DNA of 61,253 nt, from NCBI GenBank assembly GCA_963974055.1, contig CAXBCP010000026.1:1-61253 (forward strand), read 5' to 3'. This stretch comes from CAXBCP01 sp963974055. GTDB lineage: Bacteria > Pseudomonadota > Alphaproteobacteria > MPNO01 > UBA830. The notes beneath the pieces were generated by a model. It worked only from the letters and a program-made list of their open reading frames with translations, was not told where the DNA came from and searched no databases. Shown one piece after another: positions 18,244-26,698 of the stretch. Each line of letters starts with the position of its first letter. Position 1 is the stretch's first letter. A program made the position numbers and the translations under genes.

Positions 18244-18362
18244 CTTCCCCTGCTGCGGACCGTCCGGTCTAAGTGTCGTCGGCGAACCTGAACCCCAGGC
18301 ATCGCCGGCGTCGGCGATCCCGCCTGCGGCACGACCGCTCTGTCGCTTCGCCACCGGCCCCG

Positions 18363-19229
18363 CTATGTGCCGGATTTGGCATGTATCAACGAGCTTGGCA
18401 CGTCCGACAGTTCCTGAACGACCTGAAACCCTTGCGAAACAAGCATGCTTTTCAGATCTGTTTTGTGCCAGCTTTCGAGAAAAGGCTCGTTAATGTTTTG
18501 TGCGAGCAATTTGAAATACAGGCCCTTGAGCCCGAACCGTCTTAATAACTGCCTGTAAGTGCCAAAATAATGGACCGGCGACGGCTCAACGATCACAAAA
18601 GACCCGCCGGGTTTTAAAACCCGTTTGACCTCCCGAATTACTTCTTCGACATATCTGGGGGGAATTTCATGCAGCACGTAACACAGCGAAACGCCATCGA
18701 AGCGGGCCTCCTGAAACGGGATGTTTTCGCCCGCTCCCTGTATAAATTTGATTCTCGGGTGGCGCGTTGCCGCCTGTTTCAAAAGATAGGGGCAGGGGTC
18801 CAGCGCCCATACGTCGTCTATACCCTGCTGCTGGATCGTATCCGCTGTTTTGCCGCCGCCGCAGCCGATATCCAGAACGCTGTTACAGCCCGCCAGCGCA
18901 TCGGCGATAAGCGTTCTGTATTTTGCCATGCAGCCCAGCATGACGATCTCGAACCCCTTGATATAGCCGTTACTCAGCGTTCGGGAGTAATTGCCGTTCG
19001 GGATGTTGTGGAATTCCTGCAGGGCATATCTGGGAATCAGGTCGCGTCCCGGCAGATTATGGGGGATTTGCACCTGTTGCCTGCGCCCCAGAACGGCGCG
19101 CAGCATTCTGTACAGGTGCAATGGATTGTATAGCTTGTAATCGTCGGGCCATGTATCGGGTAATTCCGCACGGGACCAGTCAACTATCTCCGGGCAGGAG
19201 ATCGCGCTCTTGTTATTATTTACGGTCAT
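18363..19229 (-). CDS. Class I SAM-dependent methyltransferase
   Basis: 288 aa. The methyltransferase core starts near residue 110 with VLDIGCGGGKTAD (motif I), then WALDPCPYLL and IPFQEARFDGVSLCYVLHEIPP, and the post-motif VLKPGGSFVIVEPS. The first 100 residues are an extra helical region outside the Methyltransf_11 core. A more A+T-rich, less biased codon pattern than the neighbouring genes is apparent by eye, which may mean a later arrival. Acceptor unknown. Confidence 0.85.
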   Translation of the reverse strand: MTVNNNKSAISCPEIVDWSRAELPDTWPDDYKLYNPLHLYRMLRAVLGRRQQVQIPHNLPGRDLIPRYALQEFHNIPNGNYSRTLSNGYIKGFEIVMLGCMAKYRTLIADALAGCNSVLDIGCGGGKTADTIQQQGIDDVWALDPCPYLLKQAATRHPRIKFIQGAGENIPFQEARFDGVSLCYVLHEIPPRYVEEVIREVKRVLKPGGSFVIVEPSPVHYFGTYRQLLRRFGLKGLYFKLLAQNINEPFLESWHKTDLKSMLVSQGFQVVQELSDVPSSLIHAKSGT

Positions 19230-19350
19230 CTAAAACTCGTAATCCATAAACCGGATGTATTGTCTGTAATTCAGCGGTGCGTACCGGGAGGTCAAGCATT
19301 GTAGCGGCTACGCTTCAATAATACAGACTAACCGGCCCGTCGGCGGGCTT

Positions 19351-20280
19351 CTATGCGCCGAAGACGTTCCAGCCGGTGCGCGCCACGAGCATCTCCAGCG
19401 CCATGGTGCCCAGTTTCGAATTCCCGGCCTCGTCCAGCCCGGGCGACCATACGGCGATGGACGCCTTGTTCGGCACGATTGCCAGGATGCCGCCGCCGAC
19501 GCCGCTTTTGCCGGGGACGCCGACTTTGAACGCAAAATCGCCGGAGCCGTCATAGTGGCCGCATGTCAGCATGATCGCGTTGATACGGCGGACACGGGTG
19601 CCGGGAATGACCTTGATACCGGAAAGCGGGTTCACGCCGGCATTTGCGAGATAGAGCCCCGCGCGCGACAGCTGAATGCAGTTCATGGCGATCGCGCATT
19701 GGTGGAAATAGACGCCAAGCGCTTCTTCAACGGGATTGTGAAGGTTGCCGAACGCTTTCATGTAGTTCGCCAGGGCGGCGTTGCGAAACCCGGTTTCGGC
19801 TTCGGATGCGGCGACGTCCCTGTCGACGAAGATCGCATTGTCATCGGCCAGGCTGCGGATGAAACGCAGAATTTCGCCGATGGTTTCCCTCGGCTCGTGA
19901 CCGGCCAGGATAACGTCGGTGACGACGATCGCGCCGGCATTGATGAACGGATTGCGGGGCACGCCTTTCTCCAGCTCCAGCTGGACGATGGAGTTGAATG
20001 CCGATCCCGAAGGTTCGCGGCCGACGCGCGACCAGAGGCTGTCGCCGATTTTGCCGAGCGCCATGGTCAGGGCGAAAACCTTGGATATGCTCTGGATCGA
20101 GAACGGTTCGTCGGCGCAGCCGGACGAGAAATTATCGCCGTCCACGGTGGCGATGGAAATGCCGAATTTCCGGCGGTCCTGGTTCGCCAGCTCGGGAATG
20201 TAGTCGGCGACCCGGCCGCAGTCTTCCTGCGCATGCATCTCGTCGCAGATTTCGTTCAGGATCGATTGCAGGTTCTTCAT
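19351..20280 (-). CDS. glsA: Glutaminase A
   Basis: 309 aa when started at 20280 (MKNLQSILNEICDEM), the normal length and N-terminus for bacterial serine-dependent glutaminases; an ATG 33 nt upstream lacks a ribosome site. The nucleophile motif is S64-I-S-K67. NPFINAGAIV and the late GVPGKSGVGGGILA are family signatures. It hydrolyses glutamine to glutamate and ammonia in the cytoplasm and contributes to nitrogen supply and acid tolerance. It diverges from the glutaredoxin-like gene and has no operon partner. Confidence 0.93.
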   Translation of the reverse strand: MKNLQSILNEICDEMHAQEDCGRVADYIPELANQDRRKFGISIATVDGDNFSSGCADEPFSIQSISKVFALTMALGKIGDSLWSRVGREPSGSAFNSIVQLELEKGVPRNPFINAGAIVVTDVILAGHEPRETIGEILRFIRSLADDNAIFVDRDVAASEAETGFRNAALANYMKAFGNLHNPVEEALGVYFHQCAIAMNCIQLSRAGLYLANAGVNPLSGIKVIPGTRVRRINAIMLTCGHYDGSGDFAFKVGVPGKSGVGGGILAIVPNKASIAVWSPGLDEAGNSKLGTMALEMLVARTGWNVFGA

Positions 20281-20410
20281 CTTCACCGTGCCGGGTTTCG
20301 GCGGGGACAACATTGTCAGGGCGGAATTACCCGTCTCTTCGACGGTGCGGCCATTGCGGGCAGGGGCCTGTGACGCGTATTATCCGCCGGATTTTGAAGC
20401 GGAGCATATG

Positions 20411-20779
20411 ATGAATTTCGTGCGATGGATACTGGGCCGGCTGGTTCTCGGCTACGACCTGCTGACGCGGCCGACACCCGTGAAACGCGACCCGGCGGCG
20501 CAGGAAAAGCTGGATGCGGCGACGGCGAACTACGCCCTGTACCAGTTCAATGCCTGCCCGTTCTGCGTCAAGGTCCGCCGCCAGATTCGCCGGCACGCGC
20601 TGAATATCGAACTGCGCGATGCCCGCAACGACGAGACGCACAAGGCGGCGCTGATCGATGGCGGCGGCAGGCACAAGGTGCCGTGCCTGCAAATTCGCGA
20701 CGCCGGCGGCGAAACCACGTGGCTCTACGAATCCGACGACATCATTTCCTATCTGAAGACCGAACTGAAACTGGCCTGA
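20411..20779 (+). CDS. Glutaredoxin/GST-N-like thioredoxin-fold protein
   Basis: 122 aa (or 123 from the ATG 3 nt upstream; GGAG at 20401-20404 favours 20411). The N-terminal 20 residues (MNFVRWILGRLVLGYDLL) form an amphipathic or membrane-inserting helix. The redox motif is C49-P-F-C52 in YQFNACPFCVKVRR. VPCLQI is the cis-Pro loop and TTWLYESDDIISYL the glutathione-contact end. Likely a membrane-tethered monothiol/dithiol exchange protein using glutathione. Confidence 0.85.
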   Translation: MNFVRWILGRLVLGYDLLTRPTPVKRDPAAQEKLDAATANYALYQFNACPFCVKVRRQIRRHALNIELRDARNDETHKAALIDGGGRHKVPCLQIRDAGGETTWLYESDDIISYLKTELKLA

Positions 20780-20852
20780 CGGGCGCGAAGCGCAGCCCCG
20801 TTGTCGCCCCGCCGCCCGGCTGGTAACGTTCGGAAAAAGGGGAAACGGTCGT

Positions 20853-22493
20853 ATGACAGGGTTCGAAAAAACGGTCGATTACATCGTCGTCGGGGCAGGG
20901 TCCGCCGGTTGCGTGCTCACCAACCGGCTCAGCGCCGACGGCGCGAACAGCGTCCTGACGCTCGAGGCCGGCGACCGCGACAGGAGCTTCATGATCCATA
21001 TGCCGCTGGGCGTCGGCAAGGTCTGGCAGGATCCGAAATTCAACTGGTCCTACGAATCCGAGCCCGAACCCCATGTCGATAACCGCCGCCTGTTTCATCC
21101 CCGCGGCAAGGTGCTGGGGGGATCGTCCTCGATCAACATGATGGCCTATGTCCGCTGCAACGCGGGCGATTTCGACCGCTGGCGGCAGAAAGGCCTCGGC
21201 GGCTGGGCCTATGACGACGTGCTGCCCTATTTCAAGCGCGCCGAATCCTTCCAGGACCGCAAGGACGACTATCACGGCGACGACGGCCCGTGGAAAATCC
21301 GCACCACCGATGTCGAGGACCCGATTTTCGATGCGTTTTTCGGCGCGGTGGAAAGCGCCGGCTACAGCAGGGCCGCGGACTATAACGGCGCGTCGCAGGA
21401 CGGGTTCGCGCGGCTGCAGGTGAATGCCGTGAACGGCCGCCGCCAGAGCGCCGCCGTGGCCTATCTGCGCCCGGCGATGAAACGCCCGAATGTCGAAGTC
21501 CAGGTCCGCGCCCATGTCACGCGCGTGATTTTCGACGGCACGCGGGCAACCGGAATCGAATACGTGCAGGACGGCAAAACCCGCCGCGTCGGTGCCGCGA
21601 AAGAGGTCATCCTGTCGGGCGGGGCGATCAATTCGCCCCAGGTGCTGATGCTGTCGGGCGTCGGTCCCGCGGCGCACCTGAAGGAGATGGGCATCGAGGT
21701 GCGGCAGGATCTGCCCGGCGTCGGCGCGGACCTGCAGGACCACCCCGCGATCGGCCTCGAATATTACTATTCCAAGGGGTCGAAATTTCACCGCGACCTG
21801 CGGCTCGACAGGCTGGCGTTCCATGTCGCCCGGGTAAAGCTGTTCGGCACCGGCATGGCCGCGTCGCCGCCGTCCTCGCTGACCGGGTTCGTCAAAAGCC
21901 GCCCCGATCTCGAAATCCCCGATATCCAGATGTTCTTCCGGCCGATGTCGATGACCGCCCGCCAGTGGTTCCCGGGGCTGATGTCGCCGTCGGAGGAAAC
22001 CTTCGCCTTCCGGTCCTGCCACCTGCGGCCGGAAAGCCGGGGCAGCGTCAGCCTGCGCTCCGCCGATCCGATGGACCCGGTGCGCATCGTCAACAATTTC
22101 CTGTCGACGGACGAGGACCGCCGCGTCCTGCGCGAAAGCTTCCGCATCATGCGGACACTGGCGCTGCAACCGGCCTTCGACGATATGCGCGGCGACGAAT
22201 TCGCACCCGGCGCCCATGTGAAGGATGACGACGATGCGGCCATCGACGCCTATGTCCGGCAGGGACTGGGAACGGTCTATCATCCCGTCAGCACCTGCCG
22301 CATGGGGATCGACGACCGCGCCGTGGTCGACGGCGCCCTGAAGGTGAAGGGGCTGGACGCATTGCGCGTGGTCGATGCGTCGGTCTTCCCCGACCTGACC
22401 GGGGGCAATATCAATGCCGTCGTGATCATGACGGCGGAGAAGGCGGCGGACGCCATTCTCGGCCGGCAGTCGCCCGCCCGCGAAGCCGCCTGA
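20853..22493 (+). CDS. GMC-family FAD-dependent oxidoreductase (choline/alcohol dehydrogenase-like)
   Basis: 546 aa. FAD Rossmann motif YIVVGAGSAGCVLTNRLS (residues 9-26) with the ribose Glu at LTLEAG; LGGSSSINMMAYVR near 90 is GMC signature 1; LSGGAINSPQVLMLSG near 255 is signature 2. The catalytic His lies in VYHPVSTCRMG and the C-terminal partner region reads GGNINAVVIM, with Ile where Thr is usual. It oxidises a primary or secondary alcohol. It is first of three rightward genes, with a dioxygenase 25 nt downstream and a RidA protein after that. This suggests an aromatic or amino-aromatic alcohol rather than choline, but that is inference. Confidence 0.9.
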   Translation: MTGFEKTVDYIVVGAGSAGCVLTNRLSADGANSVLTLEAGDRDRSFMIHMPLGVGKVWQDPKFNWSYESEPEPHVDNRRLFHPRGKVLGGSSSINMMAYVRCNAGDFDRWRQKGLGGWAYDDVLPYFKRAESFQDRKDDYHGDDGPWKIRTTDVEDPIFDAFFGAVESAGYSRAADYNGASQDGFARLQVNAVNGRRQSAAVAYLRPAMKRPNVEVQVRAHVTRVIFDGTRATGIEYVQDGKTRRVGAAKEVILSGGAINSPQVLMLSGVGPAAHLKEMGIEVRQDLPGVGADLQDHPAIGLEYYYSKGSKFHRDLRLDRLAFHVARVKLFGTGMAASPPSSLTGFVKSRPDLEIPDIQMFFRPMSMTARQWFPGLMSPSEETFAFRSCHLRPESRGSVSLRSADPMDPVRIVNNFLSTDEDRRVLRESFRIMRTLALQPAFDDMRGDEFAPGAHVKDDDDAAIDAYVRQGLGTVYHPVSTCRMGIDDRAVVDGALKVKGLDALRVVDASVFPDLTGGNINAVVIMTAEKAADAILGRQSPAREAA

Positions 22494-22518
22494 AACACCT
22501 GAAACCGGAGACAAAATC

Positions 22519-23031
22519 ATGCTGCCCATGCCCATTGCCGACCATCAGGCCATCGCAGAGGACCTCGCCGCGACCGGCAAATACGTCAAGGTCCTGTGGC
22601 AGAGCGAAGACACGCTTATGTTCATCGCGCGCGGCCGCGAATACCGCAGCGAATTTCATATCAACCCGTCGGATGAGCACATGACGATGCTCAAGGGGAC
22701 GATGAACCTGCATTACCGCAAGCCCGACGGCAGCGAGGATATCGCCGTCCTGAAGGAGGGCGAGACGATCTACACGGCGGCCGGCATTCCCCATTCGCCG
22801 CGCTTCCCGGCGGACGCGTTCCTGCTGGTCGGTGAACGCATGCGCCGGCCGGGGGAGACGGACACCTTCCAGTGGTTCTGCCCCGACTGCGATGCGCTGA
22901 TCCACGAGGAATTCTTCGTCGTTGACGATTACACCAAGGACCCGGTATCGCAGGCCTATTCGAACTTCTTCGATTCTCTGGACGCCCGCACCTGCGACGC
23001 CTGCGGCGCGGTGCATCCGGGACGCGATTGA
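22519..23031 (+). CDS. 3-hydroxyanthranilate 3,4-dioxygenase-like cupin
   Basis: 170 aa, the length of bacterial single-cupin HAO enzymes. Fe(II) ligands fit H47 and E53 in EFHINPSDEHMTML and H92 in IPHSP. The rubredoxin-like structural iron site is complete: C121-P-D-C124 and C159-D-A-C162. Family members open the ring of 3-hydroxyanthranilate to 2-amino-3-carboxymuconate semialdehyde in tryptophan and 2-nitrobenzoate catabolism. The partners here are a GMC oxidoreductase and a RidA protein, with no kynureninase or ACMS decarboxylase nearby, so the true substrate may be a related ortho-aminophenol. A decayed copy of its 3' end lies near 25.56 kb. Confidence 0.85.
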   Translation: MLPMPIADHQAIAEDLAATGKYVKVLWQSEDTLMFIARGREYRSEFHINPSDEHMTMLKGTMNLHYRKPDGSEDIAVLKEGETIYTAAGIPHSPRFPADAFLLVGERMRRPGETDTFQWFCPDCDALIHEEFFVVDDYTKDPVSQAYSNFFDSLDARTCDACGAVHPGRD

Positions 23032-23047
23032 GAACAGGGGACGCTAT

Positions 23048-23126
23048 TCCCCCGGGCTTGGTCCCGAGGGTCCATTTTTAACATCTCTCCATCCGCTGAT
23101 ATGGATCCCGGGACCAGCCCGGGGGA
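23048..23126. repeat. Inverted repeat pair between the dioxygenase and RidA genes
   Basis: Two 25-bp arms (about 23049-23074 and 23101-23125) built on CCCGGGCTTGGTCCCGAGG and its complement, separated by about 26 bp. The transcript could fold into a long hairpin 20 nt after the dioxygenase stop. Related CCCGGC...GCCGGG palindromes lie at 25628 and 44048, so this looks like a dispersed intergenic repeat family. It may also stabilise or attenuate the message before RidA. Confidence 0.75.
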
Positions 23127-23182
23127 TCAGGTCGGGGGAGAGAAAAACCGTAAATGTACCAACCGACGAAGGACCAAACACA

Positions 23183-23587
23183 ATGCCCAAGCAGATCATT
23201 ACTTCCGCCACCGCGCCGACGACCGGTTTCACCGATAACGCGACGCCGTCGCCGCTGGCCCAGGGCATCCGGTTCGGGAACATGATGTTCGTGTCGGGGC
23301 AGGGGCCGCTCGACCCGGAAACCAAGATCGTCGTCTCGGAAGACATCCAGGAACAGACCCGTCAGACCCTCATCAACCTGAAAGGCGTGCTGTCCGCCGG
23401 CGGCGCCGATTTCAGCAACGTCGTCAACATGCGGGTGTGTCTGCGCGATCCGTCGGATTTCCCGAAATTCAACGAGGCCTTCACCGAGTTCATGCAGGGC
23501 GAAAAGGTCACCCGCACCTGTATCGGCGGCACGCCGCACCGCACCGGCGTGAACGTGGAAATCGACTGCGTCGCGATGTTCGACTGA
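23183..23587 (+). CDS. RidA/YjgF family protein, possible 2-aminomuconate deaminase-like enzyme
   Basis: 134 aa, one RidA domain. MPKQIITSATAP, FVSGQGPLDPETK, EDIQEQTRQTLINLKGVLSAGG and VEIDCVAMFD follow the family layout; the Arg of VTRTC is in the position of the deaminase Arg. RidA proteins hydrolyse reactive enamines and imines, and 2-aminomuconate deaminases (AmnD/NbaF) belong to this superfamily. Lying 151 nt after an aminophenol-type dioxygenase, it may deaminate the ring-cleavage product. A housekeeping RidA role remains possible. Confidence 0.85.
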   Translation: MPKQIITSATAPTTGFTDNATPSPLAQGIRFGNMMFVSGQGPLDPETKIVVSEDIQEQTRQTLINLKGVLSAGGADFSNVVNMRVCLRDPSDFPKFNEAFTEFMQGEKVTRTCIGGTPHRTGVNVEIDCVAMFD

Positions 23588-23644
23588 CGGCGGGCCTGAA
23601 GGGCGCGCGCCGACTCAATCGGATCGGGGCAGGAGGGCATCCGC

Positions 23645-25360
23645 TTAATATGCGGGCCTGAACCCGTCTTCGGGAAGCGCAAAGGCGCAGAATTTTGCCT
23701 TGCCGGGGGCCGGGTCGAAAATATCCCCCGGTGCGTAACTGGTGGGCGTTGAATTATGCCCCCCGCCAAATCCAATGCCTGTTGTTCCTTCAATCGTTTT
23801 ATATGTCGCTCGTCCGGTTATCTGACCGATTGCACAGGTAAAGCTTTTTGCCGAAACGAGTGAATGAAAAGTCTGTTGGTTTCCTGCGCTTCCGTAGCGA
23901 ACCAGATAGGTAGTCTTGTCCGTTGGCAGGGTGCAGGTCCCGTTCTCTTTGGCACATTGCGTCCATTTAGGCGTGGCTTTGGTGCTGGCTGCAATCTGGC
24001 ATTCCTTGACGACTCCCGGTTCCGGATCGTAGCCCATTCCCATCCCCATTGCGGCCGACCCACAGGAGAAATTAGCGGATACGTATCTATAAACCCACTT
24101 GGAGCCTTTGCCGTAACGGGCTTTGAGGTAGGCACCTTTGGCTATTTCCGAGGTGCTCAGACCCGTTTTGCAGACTTTGCCGTCCGTTGCGCATCTACGC
24201 CAATTTACATTGGGCGTCGATTTCGGTTTATGAGACCAGCAGGTCTTTTTCTTTCCCGGTGCAATATCGCCCTGGAGTTTGTAGTCGCATGGCATGGTCT
24301 TCAGCCCGGACGTTTCCTGATAAACGAAACGTGACGAAGCCGTGGTTCCGTAGCTCATAAAATAGGTGCTCGATCCCGGTCCAAGGCCGCAGGTACGCCA
24401 TCCGATAGCGTTCGGCAGGCGGCTCTTGGTGGCAGTGGCTGTTTCATCGCGGGAGCCCCAACCAATTCCCTTTAGTATGAAAGTTATCGTTGGTTTTTCA
24501 TATGCATCGCTTTTCACACAGGACGAAAACTTTCGTGTTTGCCTGACCGCGTTCATAGCCGTTTCAGCGCGTTGTTCTTTTTGTGTCGCCTTTTTTCGGG
24601 CCGCAGCCAGTTTGGCATCGTCGGCCGCAAACTCTTTATCGAGCGCTTTGCCGATTGTATCTGAATCCACCGGTTTCAGGGATGCCGTTTCACACACCTT
24701 GCGGGCGTTGGGCGCAGGGTCGCGTCTGAATGTATTGATCGAACATAAATAATCCTTGCCCGATACCAACTGCATCAAATGACGTTTTGAACCGTTTTTT
24801 TCGATATATCTGACCAGGTGCAAGCCGTTCCCGTCCAGCTTGCAACGGCCTCCGTCGTCTGCACACTTTTTCCAGCCGGCCGTGAATTTTTTGCTGGATA
24901 TCTGACAGACACGCTCCTGACCAAGGCCCATATAGGGCAGCCCGCACTGGAATTCCTTCTGGGCCGTATAGAAATATACCCAGGTTTTGCCATACCCCAA
25001 TCTGACGCGCCGCACTTCGTTCGTGCTTGTTTTGGTATCGCAGAGCCCGCCCTGCGCTGCGCAATCGGACCATCTTTCCGAACTCGCCGGTGCCTGCAGA
25101 AAACGGCAGTCTTTGGTTTTGCCAATCGCCGGGTCGCCCATAAACGGCTTGTCGCACCGGAGCGTTTTCTGCCCCTGTGTCTCCGCATAGGTAAAGGAAC
25201 GCTCCCCGCCATAACGCACGAAATAGCGCGCAGTCGTTTTCGGCAGAGCGCATGCGGCCGTTTTGCACTCGGCAAATCCGGCGGCGACAGCCTGAGCGTT
25301 AAAAAAGCTCCCGGCGAACAAAAACGACAACATAAACAAGACTGAAGCGGGAGATTTCAT
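23645..25360 (-). CDS. Secreted Cys-rich protein with six repeated modules, unknown function
   Basis: 571 aa from the ATG at 25360, chosen because a signal peptide starts there (MKSPASVLFMLSFLFAGSFF, cleavage near AVAA). The mature protein has six modules of about 60-75 residues with the pattern C-A-x-(G)-x-C ... (V)RYG ... aromatic-x-Y ... C ... (M)GDPA-GK-K-x-C. Each is introduced by W-x2-C except the first. Three lie before, and three after, a central Lys/Ala/Glu-rich helical linker (about residues 260-300) and a short Cys-containing stretch. Regular Cys spacing implies disulfides in the periplasm or outside the cell. The repeats recall lectin-like or beta-rich binding modules, but I do not recognise the family. 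Codon use looks less GC-biased than in its neighbours. Confidence 0.8.
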   Translation of the reverse strand: MKSPASVLFMLSFLFAGSFFNAQAVAAGFAECKTAACALPKTTARYFVRYGGERSFTYAETQGQKTLRCDKPFMGDPAIGKTKDCRFLQAPASSERWSDCAAQGGLCDTKTSTNEVRRVRLGYGKTWVYFYTAQKEFQCGLPYMGLGQERVCQISSKKFTAGWKKCADDGGRCKLDGNGLHLVRYIEKNGSKRHLMQLVSGKDYLCSINTFRRDPAPNARKVCETASLKPVDSDTIGKALDKEFAADDAKLAAARKKATQKEQRAETAMNAVRQTRKFSSCVKSDAYEKPTITFILKGIGWGSRDETATATKSRLPNAIGWRTCGLGPGSSTYFMSYGTTASSRFVYQETSGLKTMPCDYKLQGDIAPGKKKTCWSHKPKSTPNVNWRRCATDGKVCKTGLSTSEIAKGAYLKARYGKGSKWVYRYVSANFSCGSAAMGMGMGYDPEPGVVKECQIAASTKATPKWTQCAKENGTCTLPTDKTTYLVRYGSAGNQQTFHSLVSAKSFTCAIGQITGRATYKTIEGTTGIGFGGGHNSTPTSYAPGDIFDPAPGKAKFCAFALPEDGFRPAY

Positions 25361-25525
25361 GAGACAACTCGCTGGCCAGGGGGTGTTTTGATGAAGGCGT
25401 GACTGGATCAAAGTATATCGGGGAAACAAGAATAAATTTACGTTAACGCTCTGCTCCGGGTGCGCGTGTATCGCGGATACACGGGGTTGGGCATTGGCTT
25501 ACGCTCCGTCGGTAAAGGACGCGCG

Positions 25526-25601
25526 TCGAAGGACTTCCTTGAAAACGGCGAAGCGCGCATCTGCTACGCTTGCGGCGCAGGGCATCCGGGACCGGATTGA
25601 C
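25526..25601 (+). pseudogene. Relic of the 3' end of a 3-hydroxyanthranilate dioxygenase-like gene
   Basis: Reading rightward, this stretch gives KDFLENGEARICYACGAGHP then G-P-D-stop. It aligns without gaps to the C-terminus of the intact dioxygenase at 22519-23031 (SNFFDSLDARTCDACGAVHP then GRD). The rubredoxin-type CxxC and the stop position are kept, and the DNA is clearly similar over the last 45 bp. Similarity fades upstream and appears to shift frame. As with the intact gene, a palindromic repeat follows the stop. Confidence 0.7.
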
Positions 25602-25627
25602 GGGCCGCCGTCTCGATCCGTTATGTC

Positions 25628-25652
25628 TCATCCCGGCACAAGGCCGGGATGA
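25628..25652. repeat. Palindromic intergenic repeat
   Basis: CATCCCGGC-acaag-GCCGGGATG, with 9-bp perfect arms, follows the dioxygenase relic. It belongs with the CCCGGC/GCCGGG repeats at 23048 and 44048. Confidence 0.75.
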
Positions 25653-25676
25653 CGAACGGGATATGAATCAAAGCCC

Positions 25677-26510
25677 TCAGTAAAAGATCAGCGTCCGCAC
25701 TTCGATGCTTTCGCGGGGGGGCAAAGACGGATCGGGGCCGTTCGGGTCCTCGAACGCGGCATGGGCGGTCCAGCGGGCGCGGCCGTCGAGTTCCGAATCG
25801 TAGCATTTCAGCAGGATGACCTCGTCGCGTTCCATGTCGGGGAAATAGGTCCATTTCTGCGCCGGGTTGTAGGACAGGTTGAGGATGCCGCCGACGCGGT
25901 CGTTATAGATCCGTTCCGACGGGATCATGTCGTCCTTGCCGATGCTGTCCCAGGCGCAGATCGCGATGGGGTCGGTCTTCACCGGGCCGGTCAGCGGCCG
26001 CCAGACATTGACCGACGTGAAGCGGCGCTTGAGACGGGCTTCGGCTTCGTCGGGCGGCAGCAGATCGCGCACCCGCTGCGGCGCGGACCGGTCGGTGAAA
26101 TCGTTATGGGCGCTGCGCACCGGATCGCGCACCCCAAGGGCCTCGCGCTTCGCCGGATCGCCGATGCGGATCGTGTGGTCGAAGATCACGACCTTTTCCG
26201 CCCCGGTCGCCTCCAGCAACAGCTTTTCGAGTTCCGGGTAATAGATTTTCTCGACCTGTTCGGCATCGGTGAAATCGGTGACGGCGGTGTCGTATTCCAG
26301 GAACTCGTATCCCTGGACTTCCATGTCCAGCTGGTCCGCGGTCGGCCGGCCGTCATGGATCGTGATTTCCTTCATCTCGTAGCTGCCGGTCTTCGGGTCG
26401 CTGCGCCCGCCGCCGGTATCGCTGACCTGCGTCACCGGGGTCTCTCCCGTGGGAACCGTGAACTGAAGCAAACCCTTGACGGTGCGGTCCTGTACGATCG
26501 TATCGGTCAT
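25677..26510 (-). CDS. CmcJ/NvfI-family oxidoreductase-like protein
   Basis: 277 aa from MTDTIVQDRTVKGLL; an ATG 42 nt upstream adds residues without family resemblance. The sequence fits the CmcJ/NvfI family: IFDHTIR, SAHNDFTDRSAPQRVRDLL, a central SVNVWRPLTGPVKTDPIAICAWDS-like segment, then YFPDMERDEVILLKCYDS and a C-terminal ESIEVRTLIFY. In Fe(II)/2-oxoglutarate-like folds, His-x-Asp (HND) and a later His would bind iron; here HND and WTAHAAF could do so. Members include a cephamycin subunit and fungal endoperoxidase/isomerase enzymes. It diverges from a TRAP operon across a region with a perfect inverted repeat. Confidence 0.8.
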   Translation of the reverse strand: MTDTIVQDRTVKGLLQFTVPTGETPVTQVSDTGGGRSDPKTGSYEMKEITIHDGRPTADQLDMEVQGYEFLEYDTAVTDFTDAEQVEKIYYPELEKLLLEATGAEKVVIFDHTIRIGDPAKREALGVRDPVRSAHNDFTDRSAPQRVRDLLPPDEAEARLKRRFTSVNVWRPLTGPVKTDPIAICAWDSIGKDDMIPSERIYNDRVGGILNLSYNPAQKWTYFPDMERDEVILLKCYDSELDGRARWTAHAAFEDPNGPDPSLPPRESIEVRTLIFY

Positions 26511-26575
26511 GATCTGATGCCCTGATGTAATGCGCTTTAGTGAATATAGCACCGGGAATGCGTCCGGCGAGCCCC

Positions 26576-26602
26576 GCTGTTTTGCGCCGGCCGCAAAACA
26601 GC
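26576..26602. promoter_or_regulatory. Candidate operator: perfect 11-bp inverted repeat
   Basis: GCTGTTTTGCG (26576-26586), a 5-bp CCGGC spacer, then CGCAAAACAGC (26592-26602). It sits between the divergent CmcJ-family gene and the TRAP operon, 65 bp from one start and 96 bp from the other, as expected for a shared repressor site. It could also form an RNA hairpin, but no T-run follows on either strand. Confidence 0.55.
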
Positions 26603-26698
26603 TAGTCGGATGGTGTTTGCGTTTCGTGACGGTTCAGGCATAGTTCCTTCCGGCAAGCGCCTGCAGAGACAGGCGCGGCGAAAAATGGGGAGCGGACG

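Larger units (their letters stand above)
25361..25676 (+). other. Intergenic region with a gene relic and a palindromic repeat
   Basis: 316 bp between two leftward genes. The part next to 25361 is A+T-rich and probably holds the promoter of the Cys-rich protein gene. The middle holds the decayed dioxygenase end (25526-25601) and the right part a palindrome (25628-25652). No intact gene is seen. Confidence 0.6.

Noticed and set aside
20742..22535. Long leftward open frame antisense to the GMC oxidoreductase
   Set aside because: Rightward frame has the full set of GMC motifs; the antisense product has none.
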